Shown here in pieces: positions 6,275-15,002 of a stretch of 64,000 bases of DNA. Made by a program: the position numbers and the translations under genes. Within the stretch, counting starts at the first letter, position 1, and each line of letters begins with the position of its first letter. Source of the stretch: Planomonospora_B alba (GTDB lineage Bacteria; Actinomycetota; Actinomycetes; Streptosporangiales; Streptosporangiaceae). Below the pieces are notes generated by a model, which was given only the letters and a program-made list of their open reading frames with translations, ran no database searches and had not been told where the DNA came from. Location: NCBI RefSeq assembly GCF_039534085.1, contig NZ_BAAAUT010000043.1, forward strand, positions 1 to 64,000, given 5' to 3'.

Positions 6275-8893
6275 TCAGAGCGGGAGGTGCACCAGGGTGG
6301 CGGGGTGGTCGCGGGTGACCGCGGCCCCGTCGGCCGGCCGGTGCAGGCAGAGCAGGCCCGTGGGGACCCGGACGACCGGCTCGAACGTGCCCGTCGTCCG
6401 GTGGACCTCCCGCGCGCCGTCCGGGGTGACGTGCACCAGCCGGCTCCGGCCGGCGTCCAGCATGGTCAGCCAGAGGGAGTCGCCGTCGGCCACCAGCCGC
6501 GGGCGCTCCCACCGGTACCGGGAGGTGAGGTGGCCGGCCAGGGTCGCCGACTTCTTGCCCATCAGGAACCGGAGCGTGCCGGACCGCTCGTCGAAGACGC
6601 TGACCGACCAGCCCCGGGCGGGGCTCACCTGGTCCGTGCCGACCGCGTAGATGTGCCCGCCCGCGGGGGCCCAGCGCAGCGCCCCGGCCGGCGGGCGCGG
6701 CGCGACCAGCACCGTCTGACCCGGGACGGTGTCCGCCTCCAGCCCCGCCGAGCTGGCGGTGAACCACCGGCCGTTGTGCAGGACGACCTGGTGGAGCCAG
6801 CTGCGGCCCGGCTCGCGCACGGTGGGGCGCACGATGCCGCCCGGGTCGACGAGGCAGAGCACCTGCCAGCGCTGGAAGTCCTGGTAGCGACCGGCGAACA
6901 GCGGCTGGCCCGTGCCGAACTGCCCCAGCACCACGGTGCAGCCCGCGGCGCCCACCGACAGGTCCGGCTCGGTGCCGCTGGGCGCGTCCTGGTCGAGCAG
7001 CCGGCGCAGCCGGTTGTCCTCGTTGACGAACCACTGCGCGTACGGGCCGAGGTCGCGGGCCAGGGGCTCCGGGACGTGGAAGGCGCCCAGGTCGAGCTCG
7101 ATCAGCGACAGGTGGCCGGTCTCGCCCCACGGCAGGCCCACCGAGGCGTCGACCGGGACGGTCTGCCGGGGCTGGTAGAAGACCCAGGCGCTGCGGCCGT
7201 GCACCAGCACGTTCGGGGTGTCCCAGGTCTGCAGCGGGTGGGCGGAGCGCACCACCAGCTCGGGGGTGAGGGCGCGCACCAGCACCTGCGCCGGGCCGAC
7301 CTGCTCCGCGGCGACGACGCCCTCGGCCGAGGCGCCCCACTCCACCAGCCTGCCGAAGTGCAGCTCGCGGTCGTGGCGGCCGCCCGTGCCGTCGAGCCTG
7401 CGCAGGAAGTGCCCGCCCTCGAACGCCTGGTGGACGAGGACCCGCCCGCCCGCCACGCGGGCCTCCAGCACGTTGTCCAGCACCTTCTCGATGCCCCTGA
7501 CCACGGGGCCGTCCACGGCGGGCATGCCGCCCGTGGCGGCGGCCGGGTGTCCTGCGGCGGGCACGCCGCCGGGGCCGGGGACCACGGGGTACCCGCCGGT
7601 GGTGGAGCCCGCCGGGCCGCCGGAGGCACCGGGGACGGCATGGGGCGCGGGGGCACCGCCCGCCCCGGCGAACGCCTGGGGGCCGGCTCCCGGCCCCGCC
7701 GCGGGGGCGGCGACGGCCGGGTGGCTCCCGGTGGACACCACGGGCCGCCCGGCGGCCGCCCGCACGCCCCCTCCGGTCAGGTGGGGGCCGGTCATCCGGG
7801 CGGGGTCGCGGTGCTCGACCTTGAGCTTCCAGGCCAGCTGCGCGGCGCCGTACGCGACGACGATCTTCGGGTCGTCGTAGGTGCGCACCTTGTCCCCGAA
7901 GCGGTCGCGCACGGCCTGCTGGACCAGGGGCATCCGGCTGCCGCCGCCGGTCATGAACACCGCGGCCAGCTCGTCCGGCCCGAGCCCCGCCCGGCGGATC
8001 GTCTCCTCCAGGATGTCGACGGTCCTGGTGACCTCCTCACCGATGAGGCCCGACAGGTCGGCCCGGGTGATGTGCACGTCCTCGTTGACGCCGACCACGT
8101 AGTGGGAGGAGGTCTCGAACTTCGAGAGGGTCTCCTTGCCCTCCCGGGCCGTCTTGAGCAGGTCCGCGGCGTAGCTGACGTAGCGGCGCTCCGGGTTGGT
8201 GGTCACCTGCGTCCACCACTCGGGGTCGATGCGCTCCAGCTGCCCGCCGAAGAAGGCGAAGACCTGCTCGTCGAAGCCCTCGCCGCCGATCTCGTCGCTG
8301 CCTCCCGGCTCTCCCACGACCTTGAAGTCGCTGCCGTCGGTGGTGAGCACGGCCGCGTCGAAGGTGCCGCCGCCGAGGTCGTAGACGGCCAGGTGGGAGC
8401 CGCTCGGCACCCTTCCCGCGGAGGCGAAGTAGCGGGCGGAGGCGACCGGCTCGTCGACGAAGGCGATCCGCACGCCGCGCACGACCTTCTTGGCCGCCGC
8501 CAGCAGCACCGACTTGCGCTCGTTGTTCCAGGCCACCGGGTGGGTCAGCGCGATGCAGTCGGGGTCGGCCCCGTCGAACCGGCGCCGGCCCTCGCTGACG
8601 AACAGCTCCAGCAGCGTGGCCATGGCGTCGGTGACGTCCACCGGGACCCCGCCGAGCAGCATCCGGCCCCGGCCGACGTAGCGCTTGGGGTTGCGCTCGA
8701 CCCGCTCGGGGTTGACGCCGATGCCGCGCTGGGCGATCCGGCCGGCCACCAGCGTCCCGTGCTCGTCGAGCATGACGGCGGAGGGAATGCGCCGCTCCCC
8801 TTCGACCTCCAGGACGTCGAAGCGGTCTTCGGCGGCTATCACCCCGGCGGAGAAACTCGTCCCGAGATCGACACCGAGGCACCACTGGGCCAT
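6275..8893 (-). CDS. Hsp70-like ATPase with a non-canonical C-terminal domain
   Basis: This 872-residue protein opens with an actin/Hsp70 ATPase fold. Phosphate 1 is DLGTS (9-13), the DnaK-like catalytic lysine lies in NPKRYVGR (about 68-75), phosphate 2 is YDLGGGTFD (171-179), and the adenosine motif is FMTGGGSRMPLV (about 312-323). A Gly/Pro/Ala-rich linker (about 375-470) follows. The last 400 residues are not the DnaK substrate-binding domain; repeated hydrophobic strands with WQVLCLVDPGG, WFTASSAG and LVHVTPDG suggest a beta-propeller-like module. The start ATG 8893 has GAGGAG in front. It converges on the GTPase operon and would be the natural partner of the GrpE-like protein at 106-1197. 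Probably a specialised chaperone, not housekeeping DnaK. Confidence 0.85.
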   Translation of the reverse strand: MAQWCLGVDLGTSFSAGVIAAEDRFDVLEVEGERRIPSAVMLDEHGTLVAGRIAQRGIGVNPERVERNPKRYVGRGRMLLGGVPVDVTDAMATLLELFVSEGRRRFDGADPDCIALTHPVAWNNERKSVLLAAAKKVVRGVRIAFVDEPVASARYFASAGRVPSGSHLAVYDLGGGTFDAAVLTTDGSDFKVVGEPGGSDEIGGEGFDEQVFAFFGGQLERIDPEWWTQVTTNPERRYVSYAADLLKTAREGKETLSKFETSSHYVVGVNEDVHITRADLSGLIGEEVTRTVDILEETIRRAGLGPDELAAVFMTGGGSRMPLVQQAVRDRFGDKVRTYDDPKIVVAYGAAQLAWKLKVEHRDPARMTGPHLTGGGVRAAAGRPVVSTGSHPAVAAPAAGPGAGPQAFAGAGGAPAPHAVPGASGGPAGSTTGGYPVVPGPGGVPAAGHPAAATGGMPAVDGPVVRGIEKVLDNVLEARVAGGRVLVHQAFEGGHFLRRLDGTGGRHDRELHFGRLVEWGASAEGVVAAEQVGPAQVLVRALTPELVVRSAHPLQTWDTPNVLVHGRSAWVFYQPRQTVPVDASVGLPWGETGHLSLIELDLGAFHVPEPLARDLGPYAQWFVNEDNRLRRLLDQDAPSGTEPDLSVGAAGCTVVLGQFGTGQPLFAGRYQDFQRWQVLCLVDPGGIVRPTVREPGRSWLHQVVLHNGRWFTASSAGLEADTVPGQTVLVAPRPPAGALRWAPAGGHIYAVGTDQVSPARGWSVSVFDERSGTLRFLMGKKSATLAGHLTSRYRWERPRLVADGDSLWLTMLDAGRSRLVHVTPDGAREVHRTTGTFEPVVRVPTGLLCLHRPADGAAVTRDHPATLVHLPL

Positions 8894-9108
8894 TTCTCAC
8901 TCCTCGTCAACGCAAACCCGATCATCCCGCGTCCACCGCTGCGGGCCCGGTCGGAACGGGCGCGCCGGGACCGATCCAGGCCGCACGGAAGGGTCATCGG
9001 ACCGGGCGCGGAACAGAAATCATCTTCCTATGGTTTGTCGCAGCTTGGTGACGTTTGGTTGGGCTCAAGCGCATACGGTCTTCCGCGCGCCGCCCCGGCC
9101 GTCCGGCC
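8894..9108. promoter_or_regulatory. Intergenic region upstream of the Hsp70-like gene
   Basis: These 215 bases hold the Hsp70-like promoter on the minus strand and the 3' flank of the DUF1444-like gene. The part around 9015-9075 is less GC-rich. No CIRCE element and no full HspR (HAIR) site was found; only a single CTTGAG half-site is present. Confidence 0.4.
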
Positions 9109-10041
9109 TCAGCCGTCACCGGACCTGCCGCCGGGGCGTCCGGCCAGCGCGGCCAGGACGCGGGCGAACTCCCGCGGCGGGGCCACCACCAGGCGGGTCT
9201 GCCCGTCCTGCCTGACCAGGTCGGCCCTGATCAGGGAGAGGCGGCCCCCGTGCCACCAGTAGACCTGCGGGCTGACCGGGTCGGCCGCGTGCTCGAACTC
9301 CCGCTGGGCGAGCACGCGCAGCCGCTCGATCGCCTGGATCACGCCCAGGCCCTCGACCGGGTGGACGACCAGCGTCGCCGGGTCCGGCAGCACGACCAGC
9401 ACGCCGTCGGCGGGCACGGGGAGGTAGTCGCCCAGGTGGCGCAGGTGCGCGGCGGCGCAGGCGGTCGGGCCGGTCAGCCGGCGGACCGTCACCCCGCCGA
9501 GGTCCTCCTCGGCGACCGCGAGCCGCTCGTCGGCGCGGGCGTTCTCGGCGGCGAGGTCCAGCGCCTGGGCGGCGGTGATCGGCCAGCAGCCGACCTCCTC
9601 GGGCCGGGCCGGCCGCCCGGCGGGGCCGTGCCCGATCGTGAGCACCTCGACCAGGTCGGCGGCCAGGTGGCGGCCGACCACCCGGGCCGGGCCCAGGTCG
9701 TCGTCGAGGAACAGGCGGGTCCGGAGCAGGGGGCCGATCTGGTCGAGGTCGCAGGCGTCCAGCGGTTCGTCGAGCGTGGCCAGCGTGTGGGCGAGGTGCT
9801 CGGAGACGAGCATCGGCCAGTCCTCGCGGGAGCGGCGGGCCGCCTCGGCGCGCAGGCCCGCCAGCCGTACGGTGACCGTGCGCGGGCCGGAGAGGGTGAG
9901 CGTGCCTCCACCGGGGGCGAAGGACCAGGTGTAGCCGAGGGAGTCGGCGACGAGCCCGAGCAGGGAGTCGAGGTCCACCTCTTCGACCGGACGCGGCTGC
10001 GTCTCGGCCCGCCGGTCACGGTGCCGCCGGAACAGCCTCAC
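9109..10041 (-). CDS. DUF1444-like protein of unknown function
   Basis: The 310-residue product has no signal peptide or membrane helix. The pattern in its second half (PITAAQALDLAAENARADERL, quoted as family-like, then LVVLPDPATLVVHPVEGL and QVYWWHGGRLSLI) resembles the DUF1444/YtpQ family, cytosolic proteins of unknown role. The N terminus is basic (MRLFRRHRDRR) and is followed by an acidic segment. The start is ATG 10041. It is read in the same direction as the LD-carboxypeptidase located upstream, whose stop lies 38 bases before this start, so they may share a transcript. The family assignment is tentative. Confidence 0.6.
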   Translation of the reverse strand: MRLFRRHRDRRAETQPRPVEEVDLDSLLGLVADSLGYTWSFAPGGGTLTLSGPRTVTVRLAGLRAEAARRSREDWPMLVSEHLAHTLATLDEPLDACDLDQIGPLLRTRLFLDDDLGPARVVGRHLAADLVEVLTIGHGPAGRPARPEEVGCWPITAAQALDLAAENARADERLAVAEEDLGGVTVRRLTGPTACAAAHLRHLGDYLPVPADGVLVVLPDPATLVVHPVEGLGVIQAIERLRVLAQREFEHAADPVSPQVYWWHGGRLSLIRADLVRQDGQTRLVVAPPREFARVLAALAGRPGGRSGDG

Positions 10042-10079
10042 ACGCGTTCCCCTCTGCCGGTGTCCTCTCGCTGATCCCC

Positions 10080-11036
10080 CTAGGGTGCCCCGTCACGATT
10101 GCGGATCGACCAGGTCAGGGAGCACGATTCGGCATCAATACCACCAAGCGCCCCCATAGGCACACTGAGCTGGGGCGTTCCGTGCCCCACCGGGAGCCCG
10201 GCGATCACCGGGACACCGAGCGGCGCGAGCCGCTCCTCCAGCACCGGGAAGGGGTCGCCGCACCCGGTCCACGAGCCGAGCGCGAAGCCCGCCGCCCCGT
10301 CCAGCGCGCCGCTCCGCAGCAGCTGGGTGAGCATCCGGTCGATCCGGTACGGCGCCTCGCCGACGTCCTCCAGCAGGACGATCGCCCCCTCGGCCCGCAG
10401 CCGGTACGGCGTGCCGCACAGCGCCGCCAGCAGCGAGAGGTTCCCCCCGGTGATCGGCCCGGCGGCGGTCCCGCCGGCGATCACCCGGTCCCCGGTGACG
10501 GGCGGCGCGTCGCCGAACAGCGCGGCCGTCAGGTGGGCCAGGGTGCGGGGCTCGGGACCGCCGGGACCGGCGAGCACCGCGCAGGCGGCCATGGGGCCGA
10601 ACCAGGAGGCGGTGCCGAGCCGCACCGCCACCGCCCGGTGCAGGGCGGTGACGTCGCTGGAACCGAGCAGGAGCTTGGGCCCGGCCGCCCGCATGGCCTC
10701 CCAGTCGAGCAGGTCCAGGATCCGCATCGCGCCGTAGCCGCCCCGCGCGCACAGCACCGCCGCGACCGCCGGGTCGCACCAGGCCCGCTGCAGGTCGGCC
10801 GCCCGGTCGGCGTCGGACCCGGCCAGGTAGCGGTCGCGGTCGAGCACGTGGGCGCCGGTGACGGCCTTCAGTCCCAGTCCCTCCAGCACGGCGGTGCCGC
10901 GGGCCAGCAGCGCCGGGTCGACCGGGCCGGACGGGGCCACGACGGCCACCGTGTCACCGGGACGCAGGCGGGGCGGGAGCGGCGGGACCGCGACGGCGCC
11001 CTTCCCGGCGCGGCTGGGCGTGGCCGGTTCGTTCAC
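10080..11036 (-). CDS. LD-carboxypeptidase (peptidase family S66)
   Basis: The 318-residue enzyme matches MEROPS S66, which removes the terminal D-alanine from peptidoglycan tetrapeptides during recycling. The nucleophile lies in GSSD (125-128, Ser127), and the catalytic Glu223 (LLED) and His285 (PVGHG) are in the expected order. The entry motif GDTVAVVAPSGPVDP (27-41) is typical. I chose GTG 11036 since the motif begins soon after; an open frame continues upstream but runs over the divergent sulfotransferase gene. A weak -10 (CACCGT) lies seven bases ahead, so the mRNA may be leaderless. No signal peptide, in line with a cytoplasmic recycling enzyme. Confidence 0.9.
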   Translation of the reverse strand: MNEPATPSRAGKGAVAVPPLPPRLRPGDTVAVVAPSGPVDPALLARGTAVLEGLGLKAVTGAHVLDRDRYLAGSDADRAADLQRAWCDPAVAAVLCARGGYGAMRILDLLDWEAMRAAGPKLLLGSSDVTALHRAVAVRLGTASWFGPMAACAVLAGPGGPEPRTLAHLTAALFGDAPPVTGDRVIAGGTAAGPITGGNLSLLAALCGTPYRLRAEGAIVLLEDVGEAPYRIDRMLTQLLRSGALDGAAGFALGSWTGCGDPFPVLEERLAPLGVPVIAGLPVGHGTPQLSVPMGALGGIDAESCSLTWSIRNRDGAP

Positions 11037-11067
11037 CCCGCAAACGGTGCCACACTGGGGGTCAGAT

Positions 11068-11949
11068 ATGCGACCTCCGCCCCACATCCTCGTGGTCAAC
11101 GGCATCAAGGTCCGCCGGCCGGTGTTCGTGCTCGCGGCTCCGCACTCCGGCGCGGACCTGCTCGGCCGCGCCCTCAAGCGCTCCCCCGGCTTCCACGTCA
11201 CGATCGGCCGCGCCGCGGTGGCGCACGTCGTGTACGCCTTCGCCCGCCGTCCCTCGATCACCCGCCGGGGCCTGGGCGCCGTCCGCGTGCTCCGGGACGC
11301 CATGGCCGAGTCCTGGCAGATCCTGCCGGGGGCGTGCGGCGAGTGCCCGGCGGTCTGCCGGGAGGCCGGCGGCGTGACGGGCACGGGCCCGTGCGCGGCC
11401 GCCGGGGCCGTGGCGCGGTTCGGCGACGCCAGCCCCGACCTGCTCTACAGCGCGCCGGTGCTGCTCCAGGCATTCCCCGACGCCCGGTTCGTCCAGGTCA
11501 TCCGGGACGGCCGCGACGTGGCCGCCGACATGATGGCCGACCCGGCGGCGCTGTCGTGGTTCAAGCCGGTCCGGGTGAGCGACGACACCGAGTTCCCCAA
11601 CCCGTTCCTCGGCGTCAAGTCCGCCGAGCACATCGACCGCTGGAAGGCGATGCCCACGCCCGGCAAGTGCGCGCTGCGCTGGCGCGGCGCCGTGCGCCTG
11701 GCCGCCGAGCTCCACCGCGAGCTCCCCCGCGACCAGCTGCTGACGCTCCGCTACGAGGAGCTGGTCGCCTCCCCCGCCGAGACCGTGGAGACGCTCTCCC
11801 GCTTCCTGGAGACCCGCGTCTCCAAGGTCGCCCTGTACGGCAGGAACGTCCCGAAGGTCGGCGCCTGGCGCACCAGGCTCCGCCCCGACGACGCGGCGCT
11901 GGTGGAGAAGGTCGCCCGCGAGGAGCTCGCCCGCCTGGGCTACCGGTAG
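11068..11949 (+). CDS. Sulfotransferase family protein
   Basis: The 293-residue product has the PAPS-binding layout of sulfotransferases. The 5'-phosphosulfate loop is VLAAPHSGADLLGRAL (about 17-32; the usual RSGTT is changed to HSGAD), and the 3'-phosphate motif is RFVQVIRDGRDVAADM (about 141-156). Four cysteines in CGECPAVC plus a later Cys (about 91-110) could bind metal or form disulfides, which is unusual. The start is ATG 11068. The acceptor is not known; actinomycete members sulfate lipids, sugars or natural products. Its last codons form the left arm of a 27-bp hairpin. It is divergent from the LD-carboxypeptidase with a 31-bp gap. Confidence 0.82.
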   Translation: MRPPPHILVVNGIKVRRPVFVLAAPHSGADLLGRALKRSPGFHVTIGRAAVAHVVYAFARRPSITRRGLGAVRVLRDAMAESWQILPGACGECPAVCREAGGVTGTGPCAAAGAVARFGDASPDLLYSAPVLLQAFPDARFVQVIRDGRDVAADMMADPAALSWFKPVRVSDDTEFPNPFLGVKSAEHIDRWKAMPTPGKCALRWRGAVRLAAELHRELPRDQLLTLRYEELVASPAETVETLSRFLETRVSKVALYGRNVPKVGAWRTRLRPDDAALVEKVAREELARLGYR

Positions 11950-11987
11950 GCCCGGGCCCGCGGGCCTACCGGTAGCCCAGGCGGGCG
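11928..11987. terminator. 27-bp perfect hairpin between convergent genes
   Basis: Bases 11928-11954 pair perfectly with 11961-11987 around a six-base loop. The left arm includes the last seven codons and stop of the sulfotransferase. It lies between convergent transcripts and should stop both. Confidence 0.85.
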
Positions 11988-12063
11988 GGCCGGCGCGGCT
12001 CCCCCCGCCCGCGCGCGGCCGGGCGGTCCGCGGGAGCGCCGGGCACCGGCCCGGCGGGGCCGC

Positions 12064-13938
12064 TCACGCCTGGGAGCTGAACTGGGTGCGGTAGAGCTCG
12101 GCGTAGACGCCGCCGGCGGCCAGCAGCTCCTCGTGACGGCCCCGCTCGGCGACCCGGCCGTCGGCGATCACCAGGATCTGGTCGGCGTCGCGGATCGTGG
12201 ACAGGCGGTGCGCGATGACCAGTGAGGTCCGCCCGGCCAGTGCGCTCTTCAGCGCCTGCTGCACCGCGGCCTCCGATTCGGAGTCCAGGTGGGCGGTGGC
12301 CTCGTCCAGCACGACCACCCGGGGCGCCTTGAGCAGCAGCCGGGCCAGGGCCAGGCGCTGCTTCTCGCCGCCGGACAGGCGGTAGCCCCGGTCGCCCACC
12401 ACGGTGTCCAGCCCCTCGGGCAGCGACTCGACCAGCTCGGCGATCTGCGCGGCGCGCAGGGCCTCCCAGATCTCCTCGTCCGTCGCGCCGGGCCGGGCGT
12501 AGCGCAGGTTGGCCCCGATGGTGTCGTGGAACAGGTGCGCGTCCTGCATGACGACGCCCACGGTCTCGCGCAGGGACTCCAGGGTGGCGTCGCGCACGTC
12601 CGTCCCGTTGATGCGGACCGCCCCCTCCTCCACGTCGTAGAGCCGGGAGACCAGCGAGGTGATCGTCGTCTTGCCCGCGCCCGAGGGGCCGACCAGCGCG
12701 ACCAGCTCGCCGGGGCGGGCGGTGAAGGAGACGCCGCGCAGCACGTCGTGGCTCTGCCCGGTGTCGGGCCGGGCCACCGCCTCCAGCGAGGCCAGCGAGA
12801 CCTCCGAGGCCGCCGGGTAGCGGAAGCGCACGTCGTCGAACTCGATCGTCGCGGGGCCCTCCAGGACGGGTCGCGCGCCGGGCTTGTCGGCCACCATGGG
12901 CTCCAGGTCGAGCACCTCGAAGACCCGGTCGAAGCTGACCAGCGCGGTCATCACGTCCACGTGCACGTTGGACAGGCTCGTCAGCGGGCCGTACAGGCGC
13001 ATCAGGAGCGCGGTGAGCGCGACCAGCGTGCCGATCTCGAAGGCGCCGCCGACCGCCAGCACGCCGCCGACGCCGTAGACCAGCGCGGTGGCCAGCGAGG
13101 CGATCAGGCCGAGGGCGACCCGGAAGACCGTCCCGTACATGCCGACGGTGACGCCCACGTCGCGCACCCGGCCCGCCCGGACGGCGAAGGCGGCGGCCTC
13201 CTCGTCGGGGCGGCCGTACAGCTTGGCGACCATGGCGCCGGCGACGTTGAAGCGCTCGGTCATCATGGAGCTCATCTCGGCGTCGAGCTCCATCTGCTCG
13301 CGGGTGAGCCCGGACATCTTCCGCCCGACCCATCTGGCCGGGAAGAGGAAGACCGGCAGCAGCACCAGGGCCACGAGGGTGATCTGCCAGGACAGGGCGA
13401 GCATGGTGCCCAGCACCAGCACCAGCATGACCACGTTGGACACGACCGACGACAGGGTGCTGGTCAGCGCCCGCTGCGCGCCGATCACGTCGGTGTTCAG
13501 CCGGGAGACCAGGGCACCGGTCTGGGTCCGCATGAAGAACGCCACCGGCATGCGCTGCACGTGGTCGAAGACCTCGGTGCGCAGGTTGTAGATCAGTCCT
13601 TCCCCGACGCGGGCGGAGAACCAGCGCTGGGCCATGCCGAGCGCGGCGTCCAGCACCGCGAGCCCGGCGATGGCCAGGGCCAGGCCGACGACGAGGCCGG
13701 CGTCCCCGGCCTCGATGCCGTCGTCGATGATGGCCCGCATCAGCAGCGGGTTGACGACCACGATGACCGAGCCGAGCACGACCAGCGCGAGGAAGGCGGC
13801 GATCTGCCGGGAGAACGGCCTGGCGTACCGCACGATCCTGCGGACCGTGCCCGGGGCCAGCCGCTCCTTGGTCACCGACCTGTCGCGCCGGAGCGAGCGC
13901 ATCGCCTGGGGCCCGAAGCCCCCGCCCATCATCACCAC
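12064..13938 (-). CDS. ABC exporter, fused permease-ATPase half-transporter
   Basis: This 624-residue protein has an ABC transporter type-1 membrane domain (about 40-340, six helices) and then a nucleotide-binding domain. Walker A is GPSGAGKTT, the signature LSGGEKQRLALAR and Walker B VVVLDEATAHLD. The layout is that of MsbA/LmrA-type homodimeric multidrug or lipid exporters. A GGAGG site precedes two GTG and two ATG codons; GTG 13938 has the best spacing. An extra segment (EVSLASLEAVARPDTGQSHDV) lies between the Y-loop and Walker A and is longer than usual. Substrate unknown. It converges on the sulfotransferase, and the enoyl-CoA hydratase follows on the same strand upstream. Confidence 0.92.
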   Translation of the reverse strand: MVMMGGGFGPQAMRSLRRDRSVTKERLAPGTVRRIVRYARPFSRQIAAFLALVVLGSVIVVVNPLLMRAIIDDGIEAGDAGLVVGLALAIAGLAVLDAALGMAQRWFSARVGEGLIYNLRTEVFDHVQRMPVAFFMRTQTGALVSRLNTDVIGAQRALTSTLSSVVSNVVMLVLVLGTMLALSWQITLVALVLLPVFLFPARWVGRKMSGLTREQMELDAEMSSMMTERFNVAGAMVAKLYGRPDEEAAAFAVRAGRVRDVGVTVGMYGTVFRVALGLIASLATALVYGVGGVLAVGGAFEIGTLVALTALLMRLYGPLTSLSNVHVDVMTALVSFDRVFEVLDLEPMVADKPGARPVLEGPATIEFDDVRFRYPAASEVSLASLEAVARPDTGQSHDVLRGVSFTARPGELVALVGPSGAGKTTITSLVSRLYDVEEGAVRINGTDVRDATLESLRETVGVVMQDAHLFHDTIGANLRYARPGATDEEIWEALRAAQIAELVESLPEGLDTVVGDRGYRLSGGEKQRLALARLLLKAPRVVVLDEATAHLDSESEAAVQQALKSALAGRTSLVIAHRLSTIRDADQILVIADGRVAERGRHEELLAAGGVYAELYRTQFSSQA

Positions 13939-14010
13939 TGTGGCCTCCTCTCCCGAATCCGAGCGCCGGGAGAGGGTACGCGATTCCCGTATCAGCTCCG
14001 GGCGAACAGC

Positions 14011-14031
14011 GGCCCGCCGAGGCGGCGGGCC
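14011..14031 (-). terminator. Hairpin after the enoyl-CoA hydratase gene
   Basis: An 8-bp GC stem (14011-14018 with 14024-14031) with a five-base loop lies 37 bases beyond the stop, ahead of the ABC exporter. Confidence 0.55.
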
Positions 14032-14067
14032 TTCCCGCCGTCGCGGACGGCCCGCCGCCCGCGCGGA

Positions 14068-14871
14068 TCAGCCGAACAGCGCCTTGATCCGCATCATCTG
14101 CTCCTGCCGCTCGGCCGCGCACTGCTCCTCCAGCGTGCGCCCCGCGGCGCCCTGGAGCAGCCGCTTGGTGGCCGTCGCGGCGTCCCGGTTGGTCGACAGC
14201 AGCGCGGCCGCCAGGTCCCGTACGGCCTGCGCCAGCTCGTCACGGGCGACGACCAGCTCGGCCAGGCCGATCCTGGCCGCCTCCTCCGCGCCCACGGTGC
14301 GGGCCGTGAGGCAGATCTCCACGGCGCGGGAGAGGCCGACGAGGTCGACCAGCGGCTTGGTCCCGGTCAGGTCGGGCACCAGGCCGAGCGCGGGCTCCTT
14401 CATGCAGAACCTGACGTCGTCCGCCACGATCCTCAGGTCGCAGGCGAGCGCCAGCTGGAAGCCCGCTCCGACGGCGTGTCCCTGGACGGCGGCGATCGAG
14501 ACGATGTCCGGCCGCCGCAACCACATGAAGCCCTGCTGCGCCTGCGCGATCCGCTCGTCGAAAGCCTTGCCGTCGAGCGTGGCGGTGCTCGCGAACGAAC
14601 CCTGCCCCGGAACCCCCTCCGGGGTGAACATCCGCAGGTCGATGCCTGCCGAGAAGGACGGCCCCTCACCTTGGACCACGACGACTCTCACCTGCTGCGG
14701 CAGGTCCTCACCGATTCGAGCCAGCGCCGACCACGTCGCGAACGTCTGCGCGTTCCGCTTCTCCGGCCGGGCCAGCGTGACCGTCGCGATCTCGCCGTCC
14801 ACCTCGAAACGCAGGCCGACCTCCTCGGGGGAGATCTCCTCCGAACGTCCCCCGTGCGCCACTTCCGTCAT
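14068..14871 (-). CDS. Enoyl-CoA hydratase/isomerase family protein
   Basis: The 267-residue product is a crotonase-fold enzyme. The first oxyanion-hole segment SFSAGIDL and the second, GHAVGAGFQLALACDLRI, are clear, and EPALGLVPDLTGT matches the family's acidic loop. Members hydrate enoyl-CoA or catalyse related isomerisations in fatty-acid breakdown; the exact substrate cannot be told. I chose ATG 14871 because GGGAGAA lies eight bases ahead. A GTG at 14904 is possible: a TAGGCT hexamer (14915-14910) sits five bases before it, which would give a leaderless, 11-residue-longer form. Confidence 0.88.
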   Translation of the reverse strand: MTEVAHGGRSEEISPEEVGLRFEVDGEIATVTLARPEKRNAQTFATWSALARIGEDLPQQVRVVVVQGEGPSFSAGIDLRMFTPEGVPGQGSFASTATLDGKAFDERIAQAQQGFMWLRRPDIVSIAAVQGHAVGAGFQLALACDLRIVADDVRFCMKEPALGLVPDLTGTKPLVDLVGLSRAVEICLTARTVGAEEAARIGLAELVVARDELAQAVRDLAAALLSTNRDAATATKRLLQGAAGRTLEEQCAAERQEQMMRIKALFG

Positions 14872-15002
14872 CGCCCGTTCTCCCATGTGTGCGCCGTCTG
14901 TCACGCCCGAGCCTACCGGCTTCTCTAGAATGAAGTTCGGCAGGCTCGGGGTGACGGGCAAGCGTGAGGACGAGCGGCTGCGGTCGCGCGTTCCAAGGCG
15001 GC

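Noticed and set aside
4101..7340. Open frame of 1079 codons on the minus strand
   Set aside because: It is opposite the GTPase gene and out of frame with the Hsp70-like gene; its composition is that of a shadow frame.
9050..9080. HspR-type HAIR element before the Hsp70-like gene
   Set aside because: Only one CTTGAG half is present; the second half-site is missing.
4229..9262. Open frame of 1677 codons on the plus strand
   Set aside because: It runs antisense to the Hsp70-like gene and out of frame with the second GTPase. Its product is Arg/Gly/Pro-rich with no domain. Long spurious frames are normal at this GC content.
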